64,000 bases of DNA from Arsenophonus nasoniae DSM 15247 (GTDB lineage: Bacteria > Pseudomonadota > Gammaproteobacteria > Enterobacterales > Enterobacteriaceae). The notes under the pieces were generated by a model. That model did no database searches, was not told the DNA's origin, and saw only the letters and a list, made by a program, of their open reading frames with translations. Positions 47,676-59,100 of the stretch are shown here, one piece after another (the first letter of the stretch is position 1; every line of letters starts with the position of its first letter). The stretch lies in NCBI RefSeq assembly GCF_000429565.1, contig NZ_AUCC01000006.1:1-64000 (forward strand), in the 5' to 3' direction. Made by a program: the position numbers and the translations under genes.

Positions 47676-49100
47676 ATGAGTACTGAAATTAAAACCCAAG
47701 TAGTGGTTCTAGGTGCGGGCCCTGCGGGTTATTCAGCAGCTTTTCGCTGTGCAGATCTGGGTTTAGAAACAGTTTTAGTCGAGCGTTATGCAACATTAGG
47801 CGGTGTTTGTCTCAATGTTGGTTGTATTCCTTCCAAAGCATTATTACATGTTGCAAAAGTTATTGAGGAAGCCAAGGCCTTGGCGGCACATGGGATCGTA
47901 TTTGGTGAACCGAAAACCGATATCGATAAAGTAAGGTTGTGGAAAGAAAAAGTGATTGGTCAATTGACAACGGGTCTAGCAGGAATGGCAAAAGCCCGTA
48001 AAGTTAAAGTTGTTAATGGCTTAGGTAAATTTACCGGCGCTAATACACTGGTCGTTGAAGGAGAAAAAGAAGTAACGACGATAAACTTTGACAATGCCAT
48101 TATTGCAGCAGGTTCACGTCCGATCCAACTTCCATTTATTCCACATGATGATCCGCGTGTGTGGGATTCTACTGATGCTCTACAACTAAAAAAAGTTCCC
48201 AAACGTATGTTAGTTATGGGCGGAGGTATCATCGGTTTAGAAATGGGTACGGTTTATCATGCATTAGGATCGGAAATTGATGTTGTGGAAATGTTCGACC
48301 AGGTTATCCCGGCAGCCGATAAGGATATTGTTAAACTTTTTACTAAACAGATAAGTAAGAAGTTTAATTTAATGCTTGAGACTAAAGTGACTGCGGTTGA
48401 AGCTAAAAAAGATGGCATCTATGTCACAATGGAAGGCAAAAAGGCGCCGGCAAAACCACAGCGCTATGATGCAGTTTTAGTGGCAATTGGTCGTGTACCC
48501 AATGGTAAATTGATTGATGCGGGTAGAGCGGGAGTAGAAGTGGATGAGCGCGGTTTTATCCACACAGACAAACAAATGCGTACCAATGTGCCCCATATTT
48601 ATGCGATTGGTGACATTGTTGGTCAACCCATGTTGGCCCATAAAGGTGTCCATGAAGGTCATGTGGCAGCTGAAGTGATTTCTGGTTTGAAACACTATTT
48701 TGATCCAAAAGTTATCCCTTCAATTGCTTATACTGAGCCTGAGGTTGCCTGGGTTGGTTTGACGGAAAAAGAAGCTAAAGAAAAAGGTATTAGTTATGAA
48801 GTGGCCACTTTCCCATGGGCTGCTTCTGGTCGTGCTATCGCATCTGATTGTTCAGAGGGTATGACTAAGCTTATTTTTGATAAAGAAACTCATCGTGTTA
48901 TTGGTGGAGCGGTCGTTGGTGTTAATGGTGGTGAATTACTCGGTGAAATTGGTTTAGCGATTGAAATGGGCTGTGATGCAGAAGATATTGCATTGACCAT
49001 TCATGCTCACCCTACATTATACGAGTCAATTGGTATGGCTGCTGAAGTATTTGAAGGAAGTATTACTGATTTACCTAATCCTAAGGCGAAGAAAAAATAA
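47676..49100 (+). CDS. lpdA: Dihydrolipoamide dehydrogenase (E3)
   Basis: FAD enzyme that reoxidises the lipoyl groups of pyruvate and 2-oxoglutarate dehydrogenases and serves the glycine cleavage system. The second ATG (47676, MSTEIKTQVVVLGAGPAGYS) has better spacing to AGAGG than the first (47673). It has 474 residues. The redox disulfide is in GGVCLNVGCIPSKALL and the catalytic His in HAHPTLYES. Confidence 0.97.
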   Translation: MSTEIKTQVVVLGAGPAGYSAAFRCADLGLETVLVERYATLGGVCLNVGCIPSKALLHVAKVIEEAKALAAHGIVFGEPKTDIDKVRLWKEKVIGQLTTGLAGMAKARKVKVVNGLGKFTGANTLVVEGEKEVTTINFDNAIIAAGSRPIQLPFIPHDDPRVWDSTDALQLKKVPKRMLVMGGGIIGLEMGTVYHALGSEIDVVEMFDQVIPAADKDIVKLFTKQISKKFNLMLETKVTAVEAKKDGIYVTMEGKKAPAKPQRYDAVLVAIGRVPNGKLIDAGRAGVEVDERGFIHTDKQMRTNVPHIYAIGDIVGQPMLAHKGVHEGHVAAEVISGLKHYFDPKVIPSIAYTEPEVAWVGLTEKEAKEKGISYEVATFPWAASGRAIASDCSEGMTKLIFDKETHRVIGGAVVGVNGGELLGEIGLAIEMGCDAEDIALTIHAHPTLYESIGMAAEVFEGSITDLPNPKAKKK

Positions 49101-49154
49101 TTTATTTTTATTTCAATAAAATAAATTTGTTGTGAAGATTATTTGATTTTTTAC

Positions 49155-49193
49155 TAGCTCCTTTATTTGATTTAAATAAGGGAGCTATTTTTT
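49155..49193 (+). terminator. Strong rho-independent terminator after lpdA
   Basis: A 14-bp stem (TAGCTCCTTTATTT with AAATAAGGGAGCTA, one G-U pair), a 5-base loop and a T-run of more than six. It lies 55 bp past lpdA. Confidence 0.9.
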
Positions 49194-49557
49194 TGATTGA
49201 AAAGTAAGATTAATCGTTTATTCAATTGAAAAGTTTGTGATTTAATAAAATTAACTAGTTATTACAAATTATTATAAAAAACAAACTATTTTTGCTATTA
49301 ATAGATAAATTTTTTTACGTAAAATAGGAATAAGATAGGATAAAGAATGTATCAATATATATTGATCTTGATGAATGTTGGAGGTATGTAAATAAATTAA
49401 CAGTATAATTAAATTCTGTTATTCTGGATGTTCCATACTGGGCATAATTGATAAATGTAAAATTATGTTAAGCCAATTCCTCTGACCAGGCACTTTATTT
49501 TCTATTTGAGATATTGATAGCCAGGTATATAAATTAAAATCAATTGAGGAGAACGTC
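49194..49557. other. Intergenic region upstream of acnB
   Basis: About 360 bp, AT-rich, no coding frame. GAGGAGAA ends about 5 bp before the acnB GTG. Promoter elements could not be chosen with confidence. Confidence 0.5.
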
Positions 49558-52155
49558 GTGCTAAAAGAGTACCGTGAGCACGTAGCTGAACGTGCGGCAC
49601 AAGGAATAATACCTAAGCCACTGAATGCTACCCAAGTTGCTAAGTTAGTTGAATTAATAAAAAACCCGCCTGAAACTGAAGAAAATTTTCTATTGGATCT
49701 GTTAAGTAATCGTATTCCTCCTGGTGTTGATGAAGCCGCTTATGTAAAAGCTGACTTCTTGGCTGCTATCGCAAAAGGAAAAACATATTCCCCCTTACTT
49801 ACCCCAACAAAAGCGATAGAGTTATTAGGTACTATGCAGGGTGGTTATAATATCTATCCATTAATTGATGTGTTGGATGATGAACAATTGGCACCAATAG
49901 CAGCCAAAGCCTTATCCCATACTTTATTAATGTTTGATAACTTCTATGATGTAGAACAAAAAGCAAACATGGGCAACCCATATGCGCGTCAAGTGTTATG
50001 CTCATGGGCAAATGCCGAATGGTTTCTTGAGCGACCTGCATTAGCAGAAAAACTAACTATAACTGTCTTTAAGGTAACAGGGGAAACGAATACTGATGAT
50101 TTATCACCAGCACCCGATGCTTGGTCACGACCCGATATTCCGCTACATGCACAAGCAATGCTTAAAAATGCCCGTGATGGCATTATACCCGATGAGCTTG
50201 GTGTTATTGGGCCCATCAAGCAGATTGAAACATTGAATAAAAAAAGTTTTCCCTTAGCTTATGTGGGTGATGTTGTCGGTACAGGCTCTTCACGAAAATC
50301 AGCAGCCAATTCAGTAATATGGTTTATGGGCAAAGACATTCCTTTTGTACCTAATAAACGTAATGGTGGCGTTGTGTTGGGCGGAAAAATTGCGCCAATA
50401 TTTTTTAATACCATGCAAGATGCGGGCGCCCTGCCGATTGAAGTTGATGTGACTTCACTTAATATGGGAGATGTAATTGATATTTATCCCTATAAAGGAG
50501 AAATCCGCAGTCATGCCACTAATGCTTTATTAGCAACCTTTGCGTTAAAAACTGAAGTTTTACTTGATGAAGTTCGAGCAGGCGGGCGGATTGCGTTGAT
50601 TATCGGTCGCGGACTGACAGCAAAAGCGCGAGAGTCTTTGGGCTTGCCTAACAGCGAAGTATTTCGTCAGGCAAAATCAGTTATACAAAGTGATCGAGGT
50701 TTTACCCTAGCACAAAAAATGGTTGGTCGTGCTTGTAATAAGCTTGGAATTCGCCCTGGCGAATATTGTGAACCTAAGATGACATCGGTTGGCTCGCAGG
50801 ATACTACTGGGCCAATGACACGAGATGAACTTAAAGATTTAGCTTGTTTAGGTTTTTCAGCCGATTTGGTTATGCAGTCATTTTGTCATACCGCTGCTTA
50901 TCCAAAGCCTATCGATGTGACAACTCATGATACTTTACCTGATTTTGTTATGGATCGAGGCGGAGTTTCTTTGCGTCCCGGTGATGGCATTATTCATTCT
51001 TGGTTAAATCGCATGTTGCTGCCAGATACAGTAGGAACGGGAGGGGATTCACACACGCGTTTTCCTATCGGTATTTCATTCCCGGCAGGCTCCGGTTTAG
51101 TTGCTTTTGCTGCGGCGACGGGAGTTATGCCTTTAGATATGCCTGAATCGGTATTAGTCCGCTTTAAAGGTCAGATGCAGCCGGGTATCACATTACGCGA
51201 TTTAGTTCATGCGATCCCATACTATGCTATTGAGCAGGGATTATTAACAGTCGAAAAGCAAGGTAAAAAAAATATTTTTTCCGGTCGAATATTGGAAATT
51301 GAAGGTTTACCACAATTAAAAGTTGAACAAGCGTTTGAATTAGCAGATGCCTCGGCGGAACGATCAGCAGCGGGCTGTACTATCAAGTTAGATAAACAAC
51401 CGATTATCGAATATTTACAATCTAATATTGTATTATTGAAATGGATGATTGCTGAGGGATATGGTGATCGCCGTACTCTCGAACGTCGCATTAATTCAAT
51501 GAATAAATGGTTGGCTGATCCGCAATTATTAACGGCAGATACCGATGCAGATTATGCAGCTATCATTGAAATTAATTTAAATGAAATAATCGAACCCATT
51601 TTATGTGCGCCGAATGATCCTGATGATGCGCGTTTATTATCTTCAGTGGCACATGAAAAAATTGATGAAGTTTTCATTGGCTCTTGTATGACAAATATTG
51701 GCCATTTCCGTGCAGCAGGTGAGCTTTTAGAGCAATATAAAGGGCAAATTCCCACTCGCTTATGGATTGCTCCGCCGACGAAAATGGATGCGACCAAGTT
51801 AATCGAAGAAGGTTATTATAATATTTTTGGTAAAAGTGGTGCACGAATTGAAATTCCTGGTTGTTCACTCTGTATGGGTAATCAGGCACGTGTGATGGAT
51901 GGCGCAACCGTGGTTTCGACCTCTACCCGTAATTTTCCTAATCGATTAGGAACAGGCGCCAAAGTTTTTCTTGCATCAGCAGAGCTTGCAGCGGTAGCTT
52001 CATTATTGGGCTATTTACCAACAGTGGAGGAGTATTTGCAATTTATAAATGGCATGGGTAATAATAGCCAAAATATTTATCAATACTTAAATTTTGACTT
52101 ACTACCTCAATATACCGATAAAGCAGATACAATAATTTTTCAGTCTGCAGTTTAA
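49558..52155 (+). CDS. acnB: Aconitate hydratase B
   Basis: Main TCA-cycle aconitase; interconverts citrate and isocitrate, and the iron-free form can bind RNA. It begins with GTG ([16 protein letters not shown]) after GAGGAG and has 865 residues. The N-terminal HEAT-like and swivel domains precede the catalytic part; the Fe-S cysteines lie in [12 protein letters not shown] and [13 protein letters not shown]. It is full length. Confidence 0.97.
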   Translation: MLKEYREHVAERAAQGIIPKPLNATQVAKLVELIKNPPETEENFLLDLLSNRIPPGVDEAAYVKADFLAAIAKGKTYSPLLTPTKAIELLGTMQGGYNIYPLIDVLDDEQLAPIAAKALSHTLLMFDNFYDVEQKANMGNPYARQVLCSWANAEWFLERPALAEKLTITVFKVTGETNTDDLSPAPDAWSRPDIPLHAQAMLKNARDGIIPDELGVIGPIKQIETLNKKSFPLAYVGDVVGTGSSRKSAANSVIWFMGKDIPFVPNKRNGGVVLGGKIAPIFFNTMQDAGALPIEVDVTSLNMGDVIDIYPYKGEIRSHATNALLATFALKTEVLLDEVRAGGRIALIIGRGLTAKARESLGLPNSEVFRQAKSVIQSDRGFTLAQKMVGRACNKLGIRPGEYCEPKMTSVGSQDTTGPMTRDELKDLACLGFSADLVMQSFCHTAAYPKPIDVTTHDTLPDFVMDRGGVSLRPGDGIIHSWLNRMLLPDTVGTGGDSHTRFPIGISFPAGSGLVAFAAATGVMPLDMPESVLVRFKGQMQPGITLRDLVHAIPYYAIEQGLLTVEKQGKKNIFSGRILEIEGLPQLKVEQAFELADASAERSAAGCTIKLDKQPIIEYLQSNIVLLKWMIAEGYGDRRTLERRINSMNKWLADPQLLTADTDADYAAIIEINLNEIIEPILCAPNDPDDARLLSSVAHEKIDEVFIGSCMTNIGHFRAAGELLEQYKGQIPTRLWIAPPTKMDATKLIEEGYYNIFGKSGARIEIPGCSLCMGNQARVMDGATVVSTSTRNFPNRLGTGAKVFLASAELAAVASLLGYLPTVEEYLQFINGMGNNSQNIYQYLNFDLLPQYTDKADTIIFQSAV

Positions 52156-52168
52156 AACAATGACTTTT

Positions 52169-52214
52169 CTTATACCCTATTTCTTACTATAAGTAATCAG
52201 AAATAAGGTATAAG
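52169..52214. terminator. Long inverted repeat after acnB, possible terminator
   Basis: CTTATACCCTATTTCT pairs with AGAAATAAGGTATAAG (15 of 16 positions) around a 14-base loop. It lies 14 bp past acnB. There is no clear T-run, so it may instead protect the 3' end of the mRNA. Confidence 0.45.
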
Positions 52215-52327
52215 ATTTAGATTATTCTATTTTGCTATCTAAAGTTTTATGCCCGCTTTAACAGTTATATCTATTACTTATTACTTATGTAGTTGCTAAT
52301 TTTCCAGGCAATGTCAGGTTAGATAGC

Positions 52328-52678
52328 TTAAAGTGAATTAAAAAAGCGATCAAAATTTGCTTTTATATAAGTAAGTTGTGCATTAAATGCAGTTTTAACC
52401 AGATCTTTTTGACAGCTATTAAGATTTTCTTTTTTCAATTTAAAAAAAGAATCTTGCATTAATTGAACTGTTACATCACATGATTTTTGGAATGCTGTTA
52501 TAGCGTTATTTTTACCAGTGTTAGCCGCTTCAATGACGAGTTTTTCAAAAATAAGATCGGCTATGTCACGAATATTCTGAATCTCTTCATTATTAATTTT
52601 ACCATCCTTATAGGCTTCGTTTATATATACTTCATTTATAACTTTATATAATCTATTATTAATTTCTTTTGTATCCAT
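52328..52678 (-). CDS. Unrecognised small protein, 116 residues
   Basis: A charged, apparently all-helical protein, MDTKEINNRLYKVINEVYIN onward, with no signal peptide or membrane span. AGGATC lies about 7 bp before the ATG, which supports translation. The segment YKDGKINNEEIQNI (residues 20-33) loosely resembles an EF-hand loop but is not convincing. Two cysteines are present. It is oriented against acnB and yacL, which are adjacent in E. coli, so it looks like an accessory insertion. No function can be given. Confidence 0.65.
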   Translation of the reverse strand: MDTKEINNRLYKVINEVYINEAYKDGKINNEEIQNIRDIADLIFEKLVIEAANTGKNNAITAFQKSCDVTVQLMQDSFFKLKKENLNSCQKDLVKTAFNAQLTYIKANFDRFFNSL

Positions 52679-53040
52679 AATTTAGATCCTTTTATAAAAT
52701 GATATATTCCATATAGTAAATAATAGTCATTTAGCCATTTCACGAAAAAATAGTTTTTCACACACTTAATTAAAGCTTACACATTAAGAAGTATAGCTAC
52801 AACAAAACATGGTTATAAATTCTCTTAAATATGGCACTGTGGTATAGAATAAGCTAAGCTGGGCCCAGTTATTGGTAACAGGTCATTGCTTACTAATCTT
52901 CACTTTTCAGTGAATACTTCTATAAATAACTTCGCATTTATATTATTGCAAAAATAAAGTATTTTATTTTAATTATTAATATCTTGAGCTGTTAAATGAC
53001 GAATAAAAGTTGCACAAGAGTAAAAGGATGAGGATGCGAT
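52679..53040. other. Intergenic region upstream of yacL
   Basis: About 360 bp without a coding frame. One GC-rich perfect palindrome, CTGGGCCCAG (52859-52868), stands out in otherwise AT-rich DNA. AAAGGATGAGG lies just before the yacL ATG. Confidence 0.5.
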
Positions 53041-53418
53041 ATGGATTATGAATTTCAGCAGGATGTCACTGGCCATGTCATTGCTCGATTTTCAATGGAT
53101 CATGAAGCAATTGGTTACTGGTTAAACGAGGAAATTAAAGGAGATTTATGTCAGTTAGAACAGATACAGGCAGGTTATCATTCTATTAAAGGTAGTGGTC
53201 GTCAATGGAAAAAAATTGGGCGTGAATACACATTGTTCATGGATGATGAGGAAATCATGATCCGAGCTAACCAGTTACATTTTCAGACGGAAGATTTAGA
53301 AGAAGGGATGTGTTATTACGATAGTGAGAGTATTGCATTTTGTGGTTTAGATGATTTTATTAACATGCTGGAAAACTATCGTAACTTTTTTTATCAAATA
53401 GCATCAAGTAAAGGGTGA
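53041..53418 (+). CDS. yacL: UPF0231 family protein YacL
   Basis: Conserved enterobacterial protein of unknown function that follows acnB in E. coli. It has 125 residues, is acidic, and shows the family pattern (MDYEFQQDVTGHVIARFSMD; GSGRQWKKIGREYTL; a closing CGLDDFINMLENYRNFF). No signal peptide or membrane span. AGGATGAGG supports the start. Confidence 0.92.
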   Translation: MDYEFQQDVTGHVIARFSMDHEAIGYWLNEEIKGDLCQLEQIQAGYHSIKGSGRQWKKIGREYTLFMDDEEIMIRANQLHFQTEDLEEGMCYYDSESIAFCGLDDFINMLENYRNFFYQIASSKG

Positions 53419-53514
53419 CAAAATGGCTATTTTATTTTGTCAATTTCATATCTAAGATTAGACAGTTTTTGATTTATGATTAGTTATTGATTAATTCCTA
53501 AAGGAGGGATTGAG

Positions 53515-54366
53515 ATGGATGAAAATGGTGTAGTTGAAACAATTGATCAGGCAAAGAGTTGGTTTATTAATCATCAAGATCTATTAATTCAGTATGCAGT
53601 AAATATCGTTTCTGCATTAGTTATTTTATTTGCTGGTTTGATCGTTGCCAGATGGATCAGTCATATCACTAATCGATTAATGTCATTACGCGGTATTGAC
53701 AAGACGGTCAGAGATTTTTTATCGGCAATTGTGCGTTATGGCATTATTGCATTTACCTTAATTGCAGTATTAAGTAAGTTAGGCGTGCAAACGGCCTCTG
53801 TCATCGCCGTTTTAGGTGCTGCCGGTTTGGCGATTGGTTTAGCCTTACAGGGATCTTTATCTAATTTTGCTGCTGGCGTGTTATTGGTTATTTTTAGACC
53901 ATTACGGTCAGGGGAATATGTTATTTTAGGCTCGGTAGAAGGAACAGTTGAGCATGTCCAGATTTTCTCAACCTCATTACGCACTGCCGATGATCGCATC
54001 GTTGTCATCCCCAATAGTAAAGTCATCAATGACAATATTATTAACACCTCTCGTGAACCTAATAGGCGTACGCAAATTATGGTTGGTGTAGCTTATAATG
54101 CGGATATTGACAGTGTTAAAAAAGTGTTAGGCGATGTTATTGCGGCAGATGAACGTATTCAGCAGGATAAAGGGGTTACTATCCGTTTACATGAAATGGC
54201 GCCTTCTTCTCTTAATTTTGTCGTACGTGTTTGGACGACTAACGCTGATGCATGGAATGTTTATTGGGACTTAATGGAAAATTTTAAAAAACAGCTAGAT
54301 GCACATAATATTGGCATACCTTTCCCACAAATGGATGTTCATTTATATCAAACCCAAAATGGCTAA
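53515..54366 (+). CDS. mscS: Small-conductance mechanosensitive channel MscS
   Basis: Homoheptameric inner-membrane channel that opens on hypoosmotic stress. It has 283 residues: three N-terminal spans, with the pore helix rich in Gly and Ala ([20 protein letters not shown], about 102-121), then the cytoplasmic beta and alpha/beta vestibule ([20 protein letters not shown]). GGAGGG precedes the ATG. In E. coli it lies by argO and yggE, not yacL, so a synteny break falls between yacL and mscS. Confidence 0.95.
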   Translation: MDENGVVETIDQAKSWFINHQDLLIQYAVNIVSALVILFAGLIVARWISHITNRLMSLRGIDKTVRDFLSAIVRYGIIAFTLIAVLSKLGVQTASVIAVLGAAGLAIGLALQGSLSNFAAGVLLVIFRPLRSGEYVILGSVEGTVEHVQIFSTSLRTADDRIVVIPNSKVINDNIINTSREPNRRTQIMVGVAYNADIDSVKKVLGDVIAADERIQQDKGVTIRLHEMAPSSLNFVVRVWTTNADAWNVYWDLMENFKKQLDAHNIGIPFPQMDVHLYQTQNG

Positions 54367-54374
54367 CCAATCAC

Positions 54375-54408
54375 ATTGGTGTGGATTAGGCTTCACACCA
54401 ATATTTTT
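54375..54408 (+). terminator. Rho-independent terminator after mscS
   Basis: ATTGGTGTGGA pairs with TTCACACCAAT (11 bp, one G-U) around a 6-base loop, followed by ATTTTTATT. It starts 9 bp past the mscS stop. Confidence 0.85.
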
Positions 54409-54586
54409 ATTGGTTAGTAAACTATTTCTCAATTTATTGACTTGCATTAGTTAGCGTTAATTAAAATTATTCATTATGATTAATCTTTCCTATTATGTTT
54501 TTTAATATTCTATCATGTTAAGAATAAACAATTATTGGCTAGAAAATAGTCTATCTAGAGTTGATTAATTATGTGCAGGAGGTCTC

Positions 54587-55315
54587 GTGAAGCTTAGTTC
54601 GATTATATTTTTAGCGATGATGTCAGTGAGTTCATTCCCTTTACTTGCTCAAGCTAACTCCTTACCTAATGGGCCACATATTGTGACATCAGGCAATGCA
54701 ACCATTAAAGCCACACCAGACATGGTAACTTTATTAATTAATGTTGCTGTGACTGAAAAAAATGCTGCATCAGCTAAAGCGGCAGTTGATAAACGTGTTA
54801 AAGAATATTTTGATTTTCTCAATAATAAAGGGATAGCGAGTAGCGATATTAATGCAGCAAATATCACCACTCAGCCAAAATATGAATATGATAAAGCAGC
54901 AGAGAAATCTAAAATAATTGGTTATACCGCAGAACGTTCAGTAGAAGTTAAAGTATATAAACTGGATCAGCTAAATACGTTATTGGATGGTGCGTTAGCG
55001 GCAGGTTTAAATGAAATCAATGCGGTGCAATTTGGCGTTAAGGATCCTAAACATTATCGTGATGAAGCACGCAATAGAGCAATTGATAATGCTAAAGCGC
55101 AAGCAGAGGCGCTAGCGGCAGGATTTAATGTTAAATTAGGTAAAGTTTATAGTGTTAATTATCGAGCACCTGATGCAACCCCTTACCCAATGCCAAGAAT
55201 GAAGGCGATGACGCAAATGGTAGCTGCCGCTGCCAGTGATAGCAATCAAACTTATGTACAACAGAGTATTGATTTTACCGATCAAATTGACGTTGTTTTT
55301 GAGTTGAAACGTTAA
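54587..55315 (+). CDS. yggE: SIMPL-domain periplasmic protein (YggE-like)
   Basis: Homologue of E. coli YggE, linked to oxidative stress tolerance; SIMPL proteins form periplasmic or outer-surface oligomers of unknown chemistry. It has 242 residues, starting at GTG with AGGAGG upstream. A signal peptide (KLSSIIFLAMMSVSSFPLLA) with cleavage after AQA is clear. The SIMPL core follows (SGNATIKATPDMVTLLINV; NAKAQAEALAAGFNVKLGKV). E. coli has argO between mscS and yggE; it is missing here. Confidence 0.88.
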   Translation: MKLSSIIFLAMMSVSSFPLLAQANSLPNGPHIVTSGNATIKATPDMVTLLINVAVTEKNAASAKAAVDKRVKEYFDFLNNKGIASSDINAANITTQPKYEYDKAAEKSKIIGYTAERSVEVKVYKLDQLNTLLDGALAAGLNEINAVQFGVKDPKHYRDEARNRAIDNAKAQAEALAAGFNVKLGKVYSVNYRAPDATPYPMPRMKAMTQMVAAAASDSNQTYVQQSIDFTDQIDVVFELKR

Positions 55316-56139
55316 TTTTTGTTTTCTACATTATTATTTTCTTGTCTTAATATCTGGCGTCCGGTTTTTACTAGGGCGTCAGTCATTCGATTGAAATATG
55401 AATGATAAAGATAGTCGTATTTTATTTACCCAGACTATAATGAGTTCATCATCTCAGAGTGCCACACTGAGCTTATTGTCATAAGGATTAAATTTTTTAT
55501 GGCAAGCAGACAGGGATATCGACTAGCAGAGAAATGGATTGTAAAAATTGAGGAGCAGGAATTAGTGCTTATATTTCTGATCTTAAAATTATTTGCTAAT
55601 GAAATTAGTTTCATTATCGATATTGATTATACTTTTTTCTGATTGTTATAAAACAATATGTGAACCAAAAGCTAAATCAGTTATTATGTGTTGATTAAAT
55701 ATTAATAATATTATTAAAGAATTATAAGTAAATATTACAAATATAGTAGTGTATAAGATTAATGTAATTATATTTTTATATCATTAATATGCTAATAATA
55801 ATATAATTTATATTTATTTATATAACTCTTTTTTATCCTTTTATTTATTTACCATCCCTTAATTTATACGTTTGTTATGGCATGGAGTTTTATTTATCTA
55901 TTAATTAATAAAATGAATATTCGCTGATATTAAAATAATTGGGTAATATTTATAATTATTATTTAAATTTTATTGAATACAGATAAAGAACCCTTTAATA
56001 TTTTATATAATTTAAGATAAATTAATTGTTGTAAATAATAAAGCTTTTTTTACTAAAAAAATTAAAATATGATTTATATATTATTAATATCAAGTGTGAA
56101 TCTATATTAAAAATAATTATTGATAACAGGTTGTTTATT
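55316..56139. other. Very AT-rich region upstream of the toxin gene
   Basis: About 820 bp. From roughly 55650 onward the DNA is almost only A and T with many A tracts, typical of horizontally acquired DNA silenced by H-NS. One 47-codon frame (55499-55642) is listed separately. AACAGG at 56125-56130 is the likely ribosome binding site of the toxin. Promoter elements cannot be picked reliably in such sequence. Confidence 0.55.
55499..55642 (+). CDS. Possible 47-residue protein, unrecognised
   Basis: A short frame, MASRQGYRLAEKWIVKIEEQ onward, with AAGGATT about 9 bp upstream. The first half is charged and protein-like; the second half is hydrophobic (ELVLIFLILKLF). It lies between yggE and the toxin. 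It may be a small protein, a truncated gene or chance. Confidence 0.22.
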   Translation: MASRQGYRLAEKWIVKIEEQELVLIFLILKLFANEISFIIDIDYTFF

Positions 56140-59100
56140 ATGCGGGTAAATGAAATAAAACGTATGGATATTGATTTCAACCAAAAAGGAATAATTTTTA
56201 AATTTGCGGAAAAATGGTTAGATTATAATAGTAATAAATTCTTTATTCGCAGTAGTGATGAAAGGAAAAAAATGATATACGGTGGTCTATGTTGGGGATT
56301 AACACGTTACTATATGACACATATCGCTCAAAATGGACAACAAAATTCAGCGGTGTTTTTTATTAAATTTAAACGTTTAATTGGATTGGCGAATAGAGAA
56401 ATTCCTATTAATGCCAGCATTATTGAACGTTATCAAATAGAAGCGGAAAGGCGATATGCAAATACTATTTTAGATAAAGTGCTTTTTGATATACTTAATG
56501 AACATACTTATGCAAATAGCATAAATTTATTGCAGAGTTATCGTATTCCACAAGTAAAAAGCTACTTACGTACTAAAGAGGATCCTACTGCTGTCAATGC
56601 ACATAAAATAATTAAGCGGATTTATAGAAATGAATTCATTAAAAATCATGATTTAGTTAAAGAGAGATGGTTTGTTGATATTTTCTTAATAGCAGAAAAA
56701 AATTTTACAGCCTTCGATAAAAAATCTATTATGGAAATACAATCAGCAATTGAAGCCGCTAAGATTAAAATTTATAAGATTTATGTAGATGATGAAATTA
56801 ATTATCTGAAAAATCGAGGTGTTCTTTATCTAAAAAAAAGTGTATCTGATATCAATAATAATTATTATATAGATATTGATAATTTATTTTCACATATGAC
56901 AAACAAACATCAGAATGCATTTTATGAAATTTATACTGGTAATCATGTTGTGGTATTAACGGTTACCGTAAATCCGAGTAATAATGAGAAAAATATAACA
57001 TTCTTTGATTCTAATAAAGGGTTATATCTTTTTAATGATCTTGCTGAGGCAAAGAATTTTATTATTGAATTTAGTAAATATACTAGCGAAAAATATCAAT
57101 GGAATTTAGAAAAAATTGATAATCCAGAAATACATATAGGTTTTTTTGCTAAAGCTAGCGATTTTAGTGATAAATTAATTGATTTGACGCCACCAAAATA
57201 TCAAATTAGCTCGATGGTTATTAATAAAATGATCACTCACGGTGATATTATTCAAACTAATGAGGATGTAGAAATAAAATTTTTGCAGTTGAATCAACAT
57301 AATAATATCGTCACATTTTCGATAGAAGAAAAATCAAATATTGATCATGGAAATAAAAAAATTATTATGAGTACTGATCATATTGATATAAGAACAATAA
57401 TCTACTTGGTTAATAAAGAACAAGATAATTTATTTGCACTGTCCCATCAGAATTTATTTACTCGTTTTGATAAAGGTAATATTCAGGTTTACCAATTACC
57501 GGATAACTTTGATCTTTCGGCTAATATAAAGGATATTTATGACAAACTGCCAACGCCTGCATATAAAGTAGTGCCAGATAGCACCACACAAAGCTATGAA
57601 ATGGTTAGTCGAGCGCCAAGAATACATAGCAATAATAATCTCAATATTGATTTTGATAAGTGGAGGCTGCCAATAATTCAGTCGGAGTTGATAACTAATA
57701 ATAGTCATCAGAACAACTTATCTTTAGCATATGAACGAACGATTATTATTCAAATTCAATCTAATACTATTCTTGACCAGATTGTCTCAGGTTTAATTGC
57801 TAAGCATCCGGAAAAAACCATTTTATTGCAATTTGATATTGCGACAAAGAAAAGGCGGCTTGCTTATGGTCGCCATGAAGATTTATTGTCAGCAGGTCAA
57901 ACACGTTGGATAGTTGTTGGTCATGGAGATTATCAAGGCAATGGAAAAGTTTCTCAATTTGCTCAGCACTCACCAAAGGCTGTTGCTAATGGATTGCAAT
58001 GGCTTAAAAATGATCTGGCAATAAAGCAAACGCCAAATAAAATTGTGCTAATGGGTTGTGAATTAGCTGAAGGAACAGCAAAAGAAGACTTTGCTTTTAA
58101 TATGACCCAATTACTCAATAAAAATGCGTTTGATGCTGATATTATTGCTTATACTAATGATTTGTTTATTGATAGCCATGGTAAACGGATTGGTTATATC
58201 AATAATGAAAGTGATGAATCTCAGCCGGCCCGAATTTATAAAAAAACCTACCGATATCATCATGCAACAGACAGTATCACAATTAACGGTAAACCCGTCA
58301 TTTTATCTTTATTAAATGATTTGCAGGCAGACAAAGTCTCCTTTGAACGGTTTATTACTGATAATCAGCAATTATTAATCCCATTATTTTCTGCTCCCAG
58401 CGGAGAATTAAATATTGATCTCATCAAAAAAATTGCCTATGACCAACGAGCTTATGATCTATTCAAAAATGCAATTAATGAGCCAGACTACAATAATTAT
58501 GAGGCTTTCTATAATAAGATAATTGATGAAATGGTTAATAACGGCATTAATGAAGCGCCTATATGGAAGACCGTAAATAAAAACTATATTAATGAAAATA
58601 AATTAAATTTTTCCCATAATCGTAATGATAAATTGAATGTCATTATGCGTCTAACTAGTGATAAAGAGAATCTGACTAAAGCGCAATTGTATGCCATATT
58701 TAAACCTGAAAATACCCTTATTATTCAGTGTGATGTTAAAAATAACCAATCATTTATAGAATATGGCGATTTGCCAAGTTTAACATTAATCAGCAATCAT
58801 AGTTGGACGATTTTAGATGGCAATGAGTTATCGTTATTGGATCCTGACACTTTATCACAATCATTACTGGCTTTACGCCAAAAATACCCGCTTAAAGTGC
58901 CTATGGAGATAAAACTATTTAATGATAATGGCAAAATAGAAAATACTGCTATTTATGATCCTCAGCATTTAGCCGCACGTTTATGCCAAAAATTGGCGGA
59001 AAAAGGGCTGAATTCTTCGGTTTCAATTTCCCAGCCAAAATCAGAATTTATGTCGCCAGATTACGAACTCGGTATTTTTCTGGATGATTATCATGAACAA

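Noticed and set aside
52790..52815. Sequence resembling the IS end (TATAGCTA) near 52792
   Set aside because: Only about eight bases match and no partner end was found nearby; probably chance.
55354..55382. Stem-loop after yggE (CTGGCGTCC with GGGCGTCAG)
   Set aside because: Two wobble pairs and no following T-run; too weak to call a terminator.
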